A DNA stretch of 64,000 nucleotides, from positions 142,297-206,296 of the forward strand of contig NZ_JAABNN010000007.1 in assembly GCF_009928415.1 (NCBI RefSeq), read 5' to 3'. The position numbers and the translations under genes are program-made. Below are positions 36,970 to 43,797 of the stretch, piece after piece. Position 1 is the first letter of the stretch. Each line of letters starts with the position of its first letter. Origin of the DNA: Bacillus sp. USDA818B3_A (GTDB lineage Bacteria; Bacillota; Bacilli; Bacillales; Cytobacillaceae). A model generated the notes under the pieces. It was given only the letters and a program-made list of their open reading frames with translations. It was not told the DNA's origin and did no database searches.

Positions 36970-37143
36970 TTTGGAACAGCCTGAATAATCTTTTGGTTAA
37001 ATCTTACATGTTTTTAGTAATAGTTAGATGTTTGTAGAATTGTTTATTGGATTTGTAGAAAAGCCACTGAATTTGGTTGAATTCGATTGGATTTTGTAGA
37101 ATTCTCACCCGAATTTGCAGAAAAGCCCGTTCAGTACATAGAA
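36970..37143. repeat. Array A: TTTGTAGAA-like units every ~21 bp
   Basis: Clear TTTGTAGAA cores or close variants begin at 37031, 37052, 37072, 37093 and 37114. Weaker ones lie at about 37011, 36992 and 36970, and a degenerate one at 37135. Steps between the clear units are 20-21 bp, that is two helical turns, so all cores face the same side of the DNA. The intervening 11-12 bases are not conserved. It lies between divergent topB and hutH, outside any gene. It is not a CRISPR (units too short and imperfect). Confidence 0.6.
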
Positions 37144-37214
37144 CTCCATCGCCAAAAAAGGCATCTAGCTGAAATTTAACCCTAATTTCGTCGATAATCT
37201 CTTTTCTGCCTTCG

Positions 37215-37244
37215 TTGACAGCTTAGGTTTTCCTCTCATACAAT
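37215..37244 (+). promoter_or_regulatory. Sigma-A promoter for hutH
   Basis: TTGACA at 37215-37220 and TACAAT at 37239-37244 are separated by 18 bp. The predicted start is near 37251, giving a leader of about 150 nt. Confidence 0.75.
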
Positions 37245-37319
37245 AAAATTATCAGAGTAGTTATAGAATGGAATGATAAATGATGCGGCATTCCCTAAAA
37301 GATAAACTTTTAATAATAA

Positions 37320-37373
37320 GAGAGGCTGGATCCCTAATCTAAAACGGTGAGGAATCCAGCCTCTTTCTTTATT
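37320..37373 (+). promoter_or_regulatory. Leader terminator/attenuator upstream of hutH
   Basis: An 11-bp perfect stem (AGAGGCTGGAT at 37321-37331 with ATCCAGCCTCT at 37354-37364) is followed by TTCTTTATTCT. No plus-strand gene lies upstream, since topB runs the other way, so this terminator can only act on the hutH leader RNA. B. subtilis hut is controlled by HutP antitermination at such a site. NAG triplets (CAGAGTAGTTATAG, about 37253) lie near the RNA start. Confidence 0.68.
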
Positions 37374-37401
37374 CTACTAAATTGGTAGAGGAGAGAGACA
37401 T

Positions 37402-38919
37402 ATGATTATGTTAACGGGTAACGATCTTAACTTAGAGCAAATAAAAGAGGTCTTATATTGTAATCAAAAGGTGACCGCCTCAACAAAGAGTTTGGAAGCT
37501 GCCCAAAAAAGCAGGGAGGCAGTCGAAAAAATTGTTTCAGAATCTAGAATCGTTTATGGAATCACAACAGGCTTTGGGAAATTTAGTGATGTACTAATTG
37601 AGAAAGCACATGTTCAAGATCTCCAGTTAAATTTAATCCGTTCACATGCATGCGGAGTAGGCGAACCCTTCCCGGAAGTGGTCGCCAAGGCCATGGTCAT
37701 ACTTCGGGCCAACGCCCTGTTAAAAGGGTATTCGGGTATTAGACCGCTTGTAATTGAAAGATTATTAGCTTTAGTAAATGCCGGCATTATACCTATTATC
37801 CCGCAGCAAGGTTCCCTTGGGGCCAGTGGTGATCTTGCTCCGCTTGCACATCTTGCCCTTGTGTTAATCGGTGAGGGTGAGGTTTTTTATAAAGGTAAAC
37901 AGATGAATTCAATAGAAGCTCTTCAGCAAACCGGATTGTTTCCCATCACCCTGGAAGCGAAAGAAGGTTTGGCTCTTATAAATGGTACTCAAGCAATGAC
38001 AGCCATGGGAGTGGTTGGTTATTTAGAGGCAGAGCAGCTTGCCTATGGAAGTGAACTGATTGCTTCGATGACAATCGAAGGTTTGAATGGTATTATCGAT
38101 GCCTTTGCTGAAGAAGTTCACATGGCTAGAGGCTACAAACAGCAAATAGAAACTGCCGCCAGAATACGTCAGTATTTAAATGACAGCCTTTTAACCACAA
38201 AGCAGGGAGAGTTAAGAGTGCAGGATGCCTATTCACTTCGATGTATCCCTCAGGTACATGGTGCCACATGGCAGGCGCTCGATTATGTAAAAGAAAAATT
38301 AGAAATTGAGATGAATGCAGCAACCGACAACCCATTAATTTTTGAGGAAGGAGGTAAGGTAATCTCCGGTGGAAACTTTCACGGGCAGCCAATAGCCTTT
38401 GCCATGGATTTCATGAAAATAGCAGCTGCTGAACTGGCTAATATTTCTGAAAGACGCATTGAACGGCTGGTTAATCCACAATTAAATGATTTACCACCAT
38501 TCTTAAGTCCTGCCCCAGGTCTTGAATCCGGGGCCATGATCATGCAATATACAGCCGCGGCACTCGTATCTGAAAATAAAACACTAGCTCATCCTGCGAG
38601 TGTGGATTCCATTCCATCCTCCGCCAACCAAGAAGACCATGTCAGTATGGGCACCATTGCATCCAGACATGCCTATCAGATTATTCAAAATGTAAGAAGA
38701 GTCCTTGCCATTGAATTGATCTGTGCTATGCAGGCCGTCGAAATCCGCGGAATTGACAAAATGTCTACCTGTACTCATGCTTTATTTCAAAAAGGGAGAG
38801 AACTTATTCCTTCCATAAAGGCTGATCGAATATTTTCAAAGGACATTGAAAAGGCTGCAGACTGGTTAAAGACGTTCGAATTTCAGTCATTTATTAGAAA
38901 GCATTCAAAAAAGGCGTGA
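37402..38919 (+). CDS. hutH: Histidine ammonia-lyase
   Basis: This 505-residue enzyme converts L-histidine to trans-urocanate and ammonia. The Ala-Ser-Gly triad that forms the MIO cofactor lies in GASGD (140-144). Other family motifs are [10 protein letters not shown] and [12 protein letters not shown]. The remaining hut genes (hutU, hutI, hutG, hutP, permease) are not in this window, so hutH is isolated here. GAGGAGAG is the ribosome binding site. Confidence 0.96.
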   Translation: MIMLTGNDLNLEQIKEVLYCNQKVTASTKSLEAAQKSREAVEKIVSESRIVYGITTGFGKFSDVLIEKAHVQDLQLNLIRSHACGVGEPFPEVVAKAMVILRANALLKGYSGIRPLVIERLLALVNAGIIPIIPQQGSLGASGDLAPLAHLALVLIGEGEVFYKGKQMNSIEALQQTGLFPITLEAKEGLALINGTQAMTAMGVVGYLEAEQLAYGSELIASMTIEGLNGIIDAFAEEVHMARGYKQQIETAARIRQYLNDSLLTTKQGELRVQDAYSLRCIPQVHGATWQALDYVKEKLEIEMNAATDNPLIFEEGGKVISGGNFHGQPIAFAMDFMKIAAAELANISERRIERLVNPQLNDLPPFLSPAPGLESGAMIMQYTAAALVSENKTLAHPASVDSIPSSANQEDHVSMGTIASRHAYQIIQNVRRVLAIELICAMQAVEIRGIDKMSTCTHALFQKGRELIPSIKADRIFSKDIEKAADWLKTFEFQSFIRKHSKKA

Positions 38920-38934
38920 AATGCTCACGCCTCT
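38911..38934. terminator. Bidirectional terminator after hutH
   Basis: AGGCGTGA and TCACGCCT form the stem; the A-run on the left serves the convergent small gene. Confidence 0.75.
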
Positions 38935-38936
38935 TA

Positions 38937-39140
38937 CTACTTCATATGATTTGGAAGCCAGCGGCCTGTATCAGGGCGGCGTTCTTCATCATCCTCCACT
39001 CTATTTTTAAAAGCTTCCTGGGTAACAATCAATTCTTCATCTCCAATGGCTTCCTTTACATGCTTTTCTGTTAGGCTATCGTTTGGGAATTCACCAGGAT
39101 GATTCTTCTTTTTGTGTTCAAAATGTTCTCCACGTGCCAA
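38937..39140 (-). CDS. Small acidic/basic soluble protein (67 aa), unknown
   Basis: The TTG at 39140 has AAGGAG nine bases upstream; upstream in-frame codons lack a site. The protein is highly charged (EHFEHKKKNH, EAFKNRVEDDEERRP) and has no membrane segment. Its function is unknown. Confidence 0.55.
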   Translation of the reverse strand: MARGEHFEHKKKNHPGEFPNDSLTEKHVKEAIGDEELIVTQEAFKNRVEDDEERRPDTGRWLPNHMK

Positions 39141-39280
39141 AGTAACACCACTCCTTTCATCTTCACTTGTAGTTTCTCCGAACAATCGTGAAAATAAATT
39201 GGAATGATTTTTCCAATTTATCTATAGTCCAGCGATTGGTATAATTACATTAAAATAGTCAGTAAAAAGGAGGAAGCACC

Positions 39281-39655
39281 ATGGATTTTTTTCAAATTCT
39301 CTCCGAGGAACGAATTAAAAAGGCATATGAAGATGGAGAATTTGATGCCTTGCCCGGTTTTGGAAAACCGATGCCGCTTGAAGATTTATCCGAAATACCT
39401 GAAGAGCTGCGGATGGCTTATAAAATAATGAAAAATGCGGGTTATACCGAAGAAGAAGGGCAATTGCGTCAGGAAATGGTGGGCATTGAAGATTTACTAA
39501 AAAAATGTGATGACAACGAAAGGGAAAACCTTCAGAGAAAATTAAACGAAAAACTGTTAAGGTTTAATCAGTTAATGTCAAAACGAGGAGTTAGAACGAA
39601 TTCATCTGTTTTTAAAAACTATGAACTAAAAGTACAACGTAAAATGAACAAATAA
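39281..39655 (+). CDS. DUF1992-family protein
   Basis: This 124-residue soluble helical protein begins with the conserved pattern ERIKKAYEDGEFDALPGFGKPM of DUF1992 (the domain also seen in eukaryotic DNAJC28). The biochemical role is unknown. A GGAGGAAG site precedes the start. Confidence 0.85.
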   Translation: MDFFQILSEERIKKAYEDGEFDALPGFGKPMPLEDLSEIPEELRMAYKIMKNAGYTEEEGQLRQEMVGIEDLLKKCDDNERENLQRKLNEKLLRFNQLMSKRGVRTNSSVFKNYELKVQRKMNK

Positions 39656-39656
39656 A

Positions 39657-39708
39657 GCTGGTGGTGGTACGGGAAGGTTATTCATCATCAGCCTTTTTCT
39701 CCTGTTCA
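39657..39708 (+). terminator. Terminator after the DUF1992 gene
   Basis: GCTGGTGGTG pairs with CATCATCAGC through two wobbles, followed by CTTTTTC. The loop is long. Confidence 0.5.
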
Positions 39709-39812
39709 ACTGGTTTGCATATCCGATCCATTAAAAATCCAGCGAATACGATAAAGGCAATCGGTATAGAAAAATTCAAAATATGGATTATAGACAATTT
39801 TAAATGACACAT
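39678..39812 (-). CDS. Possible small single-helix membrane protein (44 aa)
   Basis: The frame starts with ATG at 39812 and has one hydrophobic helix (LNFSIPIAFIVFAGFLM) then a charged tail ending KKADDE. The AAAAAGGG site is very close to the ATG, so a later start is possible. It overlaps the terminator of the gene on the other strand, so the call is uncertain. Confidence 0.35.
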   Translation of the reverse strand: MCHLKLSIIHILNFSIPIAFIVFAGFLMDRICKPVEQEKKADDE

Positions 39813-40104
39813 CCCTTTTTGAATATTTATACTATTTATATGTTGTTTATATTATATGCTATTTGTCACATTATAGACAAACTTTTTAGTCATACAAAGT
39901 ATGGGGGAAGATTTGTAAAATAAAGGTAGATTATTGTAGAAATTTGGAACAAATTGTTAAAAAAAGTGTTAAGAAAATTAGTTAAATTAGACAAAATTCA
40001 ACACATTACAAATTTTGTAATCGATATAATGAACATATCAAAAACAATTAAGTAAAAAGACCTAGATAGAAGGTAGTAGGTAAAAGGAAGGCAGACGAAA
40101 GTGC

Positions 40105-40222
40105 AGGGAGATCAGAAAAGGGCAAACCTGTTGAAAAGCAGGGACGCAAAGCCGAGGGTCTAAGGTGAAATACAAATTGCTATGATGGCCGGGCTGCCTG
40201 AAATACAGATGTATTTTGGGAG
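40105..40222 (+). promoter_or_regulatory. c-di-GMP-I (GEMM) riboswitch controlling the sinI-like gene
   Basis: GEMM-I landmarks in order are GGGCAAACC (40120-40128), GGGACGCAAAGCC (40141-40153), GGGTCTAAGG, ATGGCCGGGCTGCC ending at 40198. P1 pairs GGCA with TGCC (40195-40198). Downstream, CCTGAAATA (40197-40205) can pair with TATTTTGGG (40212-40220), which contains most of the Shine-Dalgarno GGGAG (40218-40222). The CC of this hairpin belongs to P1. Ligand binding should therefore free the ribosome site. No T-tract terminator is present before the gene, so control is probably translational and ON with ligand; that direction is inference. Confidence 0.85.
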
Positions 40223-40230
40223 TGAGTATT

Positions 40231-40353
40231 GTGGTGATAACAGAAAAAAATGTGGATGTACTAGATCAGGAATGGCAGGCACTTATTTTTGAGGCAAGAA
40301 ATCTTGGACTTTCTATAGAGGAAGTACGAGCTTTTCTTAGTCAAAATGGTTAG
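40231..40353 (+). CDS. sinI: SinI-family antirepressor (40 aa)
   Basis: The start is GTG 40231, eight bases after GGGAG. The peptide contains LDQEWQALIFEARNLGLSIEEVRAFL, here given in parts: LDQEW, LIFEARNLG and SIEEVRAFL. These match the SinI dimerisation helices, which bind SinR and free its target promoters. It lies directly after the c-di-GMP riboswitch and runs toward sinR, unlike the tandem sinI-sinR of B. subtilis. The length (40 aa) is shorter than B. subtilis SinI (57 aa). Confidence 0.85.
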   Translation: MVITEKNVDVLDQEWQALIFEARNLGLSIEEVRAFLSQNG

Positions 40354-40370
40354 AATTACGGGTACATAAT

Positions 40371-40422
40371 AAAAAAGGCATTCGGTAAAAATGGATGACA
40401 TTTTTACCGAATGCCTTTTTTA
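40371..40422. terminator. Strong bidirectional terminator between sinI and sinR
   Basis: Arms beginning AAAAAAGGCATTCGG and their perfect complement flank a short loop, with A/T tracts on both sides. Confidence 0.92.
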
Positions 40423-40426
40423 AAGC

Positions 40427-40747
40427 TTATTTTTGATTTATCCGCCACTTGTTAAACTCGAGAAAATCCTTGAATTGCTCTTTTGATACCCCTGAATTCA
40501 TCGCTTCTTTTACGAGATTCATCCAGTCAGTGTCTAATTCATCCTTATTAATTTGTTCGTGAATTAAATGTTCGACAGGAAGATTTAATACTCCTGCGAT
40601 TTTTTCAAGGAATTGTATGGAAGGATTCTTTTGCAAATTTCTTTCTAATGAACTTAAATAAGATTTTGCAACTCCCGCTTGTTCAGCAAGCTCGGATAGT
40701 GACATTTTCTTTTCAAGACGATATTTTTTAACGCGGTCACCAATCAT
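40427..40747 (-). CDS. sinR: SinR, biofilm master repressor
   Basis: This 106-residue protein (ATG 40747) has an N-terminal HTH (LSELAEQAGVAKSYLSSLERN) and a C-terminal SinI-interaction domain (LDTDWMNLVKEAMNSGVSKEQFKDFLEF). It is highly similar to B. subtilis SinR, which represses matrix operons. A GTG three codons upstream is less likely. It is convergent with sinI. Confidence 0.94.
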   Translation of the reverse strand: MIGDRVKKYRLEKKMSLSELAEQAGVAKSYLSSLERNLQKNPSIQFLEKIAGVLNLPVEHLIHEQINKDELDTDWMNLVKEAMNSGVSKEQFKDFLEFNKWRINQK

Positions 40748-41052
40748 TGAATTCACACACCTAAATATTTATTTTAGCAAATGTCGAAATCGGACGATTT
40801 CTTTATAAATACATTCTATCAAAAAGCATGAGGAAGTACCATATTAAGAACGAACTATTATTACGATATCATGAACAATGAGAAATTGTTCCTAAATTCA
40901 TTAACGGGGAAGTATATTTTGAAAAAAAGAGTGGTTAGAGTTAATATTAAAGTGTAGCAGCCTAAATTACTCAAGTATAATTATTTTAATCACACTATTA
41001 CGAACACTATAAATAAATGGACATAAATATAATCAAAAAGGCAGGGAAACAG

Positions 41053-41802
41053 ATGATTGTACTAAAATCACAACGGGAAATCGAAGCAATGAAAATGGCA
41101 GGAGAAATACTTGCAGCCTGTCATAAGGAAATTGCTAAACTTATTAAGCCGGGTATCACTACGTGGGAAATAGAAGAATTTGTCGACCAATTTCTCCGGA
41201 AAAATGGTGCTGCACCTGAACAAAAAGGGTATAAAGGGTACGAGTATGCAACCTGTGCAAGTATCAATGATGAGATATGCCACGGATTCCCTAGGAAAGA
41301 ACCACTAAAAGATGGTGATATTGTGACTATTGATATGGTGGTTAATTATAATGGGGCCTTAGCCGATTCAGCATGGTCATACGGAGTTGGTCAGCTTTCA
41401 GAGGAAACCACTCGTTTATTACACGTGACCAAAGAAGCTTTGTACAAAGGGATAGAGCAGGCAGTAGTTGGTAATCGAATCGGAGATATCGGCCATGCCA
41501 TTCAAACCTATGTAGAGAGTGAAGGTTTTTCTGTTGTACGTGACTTTATTGGTCACGGTATCGGAACGGTCATACATGAAAAACCGGATGTTCCACACTA
41601 CGGACTCCCAGGTAAAGGTGCAAGAATTAAAGAGGGGATGGTATTCACCATTGAGCCCATGGTCAACATTGGCCGCTACCAAACAAAAATGGATCTGAAC
41701 GGCTGGACAGCTAGGACCATAGATGGGAAATATTCTGCCCAATACGAACACACCTTGGCGGTCACAAAAGACGGCCCAATCATATTAACTGAACAGAAAT
41801 AG
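41053..41802 (+). CDS. map: Methionine aminopeptidase (type I)
   Basis: This 249-residue enzyme removes N-terminal Met from new proteins. Start ATG 41053 has AGGGA upstream. Metal ligands lie in the usual pattern: D in DIVTIDMVV, D in GALADSAW, H in DFIGHGIG, E in FTIEPM and E near the C-terminus in QYEHTL. It is a second, monocistronic copy type outside a ribosomal-protein operon. Confidence 0.95.
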   Translation: MIVLKSQREIEAMKMAGEILAACHKEIAKLIKPGITTWEIEEFVDQFLRKNGAAPEQKGYKGYEYATCASINDEICHGFPRKEPLKDGDIVTIDMVVNYNGALADSAWSYGVGQLSEETTRLLHVTKEALYKGIEQAVVGNRIGDIGHAIQTYVESEGFSVVRDFIGHGIGTVIHEKPDVPHYGLPGKGARIKEGMVFTIEPMVNIGRYQTKMDLNGWTARTIDGKYSAQYEHTLAVTKDGPIILTEQK

Positions 41803-41819
41803 TAAAAATAGTAAAAACA

Positions 41820-41860
41820 GTGACAGGCACCATGTGAAAATTTCACATGGTGCCTGTCAC
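41820..41860. repeat. Perfect 41-nt palindrome with GTGACAGGCACC ends
   Basis: The arms 41820-41839 and 41841-41860 are perfect complements around one base. It lies after map and could form a strong hairpin, but no T-tract follows. The same end motif GTGCCTGTCAC occurs at 63847-63857. From memory, this motif is a dispersed Bacillaceae element. Confidence 0.7.
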
Positions 41861-41883
41861 CGTTAATGCACTGTACGTGATTC

Positions 41884-42108
41884 TTATTTCTTTCTTAGGT
41901 TCCCTAGTTCCTCAACTAACGCCTGCATTTCATTGGGGCTGAAGGATTTCTTTTTAAGGACCATTTCATAAATTTCTTTTAACTCTTCGTACATTTCTTC
42001 ATCAAAGTGGGAGGGCTTAATTGCGCCTAGATTAAGTACCTTTAATTTTTCTTTTATTTGTTCAATCATAAATTCAACGTTCTCAACTGACTTTTCTGAT
42101 AAGTTCAT
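41884..42108 (-). CDS. yfkK: DUF1128 protein (YfkK-like)
   Basis: ATG 42108 has AAAGGA upstream; an ATG nine bases earlier is too close to it. The 74-residue helical protein has the YfkK-type features LSEKSVENVEFMIEQIK and IKPSHFDEEMYEEL. It begins the yfk-like block. Function is unknown. Confidence 0.85.
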   Translation of the reverse strand: MNLSEKSVENVEFMIEQIKEKLKVLNLGAIKPSHFDEEMYEELKEIYEMVLKKKSFSPNEMQALVEELGNLRKK

Positions 42109-42331
42109 TAGGGTCATCCTTTACGCTAATTTTTAATCTCATCTTTTCATGTTAAAAAGCTTCTGTCAATACAAACCTTACTAGTAGTTTATCCAAGAAA
42201 GTCAAAATGGGCAAAGCCTAGATTTGCACAGAAAGGTTTGATATCGCAAAATAAATGGTAAGATATACAATGGTATTATTTTCTTTTAGGATGAGTCATA
42301 GATAATTATGAAATAGGAAGGAGAGGTTAAG

Positions 42332-42706
42332 ATGACTAAGAACAATCAGTTTTGGAAGGGCGTGCTTTTAGGGGCAGCAGCAGGGGGACTGCTAAGTTTA
42401 TTAGATAAAGATACACGTGAGGCAATGAAAGAAAATGCCATAAAGACCTCTAGTAAGGTGCGTTATATCGTTCGTCACCCTGGGGAGGTAACTGACAGAG
42501 TAAAGGACACTGTCGAAAGGTTTAAATCCACTTTTGAAACAGTAAGTGAAGATATTTCCTACATAACAGAGAAAGTGGAAGAGTTGAGGGAGCTTACACC
42601 GCAAGTAACCGAAATGCTCAAAGAAACAAAGGAGACCTTTGTACTTAATGAAGAAGATGCTTTGGTGGATGATGTTTTGGGAAAGGAAGTAAAGAATTAC
42701 AATTAA
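42332..42706 (+). CDS. YtxH-like protein (YfkI-type position)
   Basis: This 124-residue protein has an N-terminal membrane helix (WKGVLLGAAAGGLLSLL) followed by a long helical, coiled-coil-like domain, the YtxH-type layout. It lies directly before the BrkB gene, as yfkI does in B. subtilis. It may act in general stress; this is inference from context. Confidence 0.75.
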   Translation: MTKNNQFWKGVLLGAAAGGLLSLLDKDTREAMKENAIKTSSKVRYIVRHPGEVTDRVKDTVERFKSTFETVSEDISYITEKVEELRELTPQVTEMLKETKETFVLNEEDALVDDVLGKEVKNYN

Positions 42707-42720
42707 AAGGGGGGATAAAA

Positions 42721-43557
42721 ATGGACAAGGGAGTAAATGTACGCTCATCATTGCTCAGATTACTTTGGCACCGGATTGAAGAAGATGACCTTCCCGGCTT
42801 AAGTGCGCAATTAGCCTATTTCTTTCTTCTATCTTTATTTCCACTCCTTATTGTGTTATTTTCACTACTTCCGTATATCCCGATTCCCCACCAAGATATG
42901 CTCGGGATGATTCGTGATTTCGCACCTGATGAGGCAATGGAACTGATTGAAAAAAATGTTGAGGAAATCATGAGTCACCATAAGGGCGGCCTACTCTCAT
43001 TTGGGATTATCGGTACCATTTGGTCCGCCTCAAACGGAATCAATGCCATCGTCAGGGCTTTTAATAAGGCCTATAATGTGAAAGAGAGCCGCTCCTTCAT
43101 TGTTGCAAGGGGAATGGCGGTCTTATTAACCTTTGGGATGATTTTTGTCTTTTTGCTCGCTATGATCGTCCCGATTTTTGGAAAGGAGATAGGGCTTTTT
43201 TTATTTTCCCAATTTGGTTATACCTCTGAATTTATTAAAGTGTGGAATGCACTAAGCTGGCTGGTTAGCGGGATTATTTTATTCTTAATTTTTACTGGCT
43301 TATATTGGATTGCTCCGAATGTAAAGATAAAATGCAGAAGTGCTTTTCCAGGGGCACTCTTTGCTACCATAGGCTGGGTTATTGCATCGTTTGGGTTATC
43401 ATTTTACGTTGGAAATATTAGTAACTATTCCCTTACTTACGGAGGAATCGGTGCCATTATTGTCTTAATGATTTGGTTATACCTATCTGCTTTTATCATC
43501 ATACTTGGAGGCGAAGTAAATGCCTTCTATAGTGAGAAATATAAATCAAATTGCTAA
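42721..43557 (+). CDS. yfkH: YihY/BrkB-family membrane protein (YfkH-like)
   Basis: This 278-residue protein has about six transmembrane helices and the family pattern LSAQLAYFFLLSLFPLLIVLFSLL near residue 30, with GTIWSASNGINAIVRAFN and GGEVNA at the end. It lies 14 bp after the YtxH-like gene. Members are often called virulence factor BrkB, though the true activity is unclear. Confidence 0.9.
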   Translation: MDKGVNVRSSLLRLLWHRIEEDDLPGLSAQLAYFFLLSLFPLLIVLFSLLPYIPIPHQDMLGMIRDFAPDEAMELIEKNVEEIMSHHKGGLLSFGIIGTIWSASNGINAIVRAFNKAYNVKESRSFIVARGMAVLLTFGMIFVFLLAMIVPIFGKEIGLFLFSQFGYTSEFIKVWNALSWLVSGIILFLIFTGLYWIAPNVKIKCRSAFPGALFATIGWVIASFGLSFYVGNISNYSLTYGGIGAIIVLMIWLYLSAFIIILGGEVNAFYSEKYKSNC

Positions 43558-43642
43558 CACTTACCTTACTTTAAAATAACGATTTCGTCCAAACTAATAG
43601 CGAGGGCATTAGTCCCCGAATGATCTAGGGAGGATGACAAGA

Positions 43643-43747
43643 ATGACAAAGCATACGAAAAAAGATGGCAGCACCAAACAAAAGGGCAAAGGCAGCAAAG
43701 GCAACAAGACTTCAGGTTCTGCGAATGGATCTAATGGCTATCACTAA
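43643..43747 (+). CDS. Small Lys/Gly/Ser-rich protein (34 aa)
   Basis: ATG at 43643 follows GGGAGG nine bases upstream. The peptide is low-complexity (KKDGSTKQKGKGSKGNK) and disordered-looking. A terminator follows. It may be a spore or nucleic-acid-associated protein; the family is not recognised. Confidence 0.55.
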   Translation: MTKHTKKDGSTKQKGKGSKGNKTSGSANGSNGYH

Positions 43748-43757
43748 TCAATAATAT

Positions 43758-43794
43758 AAAAGGACCAGGTGATACTATCACCCGGTCCTTCTTT
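43758..43794. terminator. Terminator between the 34-aa gene and the P-type ATPase gene
   Basis: AAAGGACC and GGTCCTT with inner GGTGAT/ATCACC form a long stem followed by CTTT; A-tract on the left serves the other strand. Confidence 0.78.
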
Positions 43795-43797
43795 ACA

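Noticed and set aside
36970..37143. CRISPR array
   Set aside because: Units are only about 9 bp conserved in 21 bp, spacers are too short, and no cas genes are present. The same applies to 51294-51407.
39912..39990. Third phased TTTGT-type array near 39.9 kb
   Set aside because: Cores at about 39912, 39933 and 39953 are roughly 21 bp apart, but the pattern fades at once and the region is simply AT-rich.
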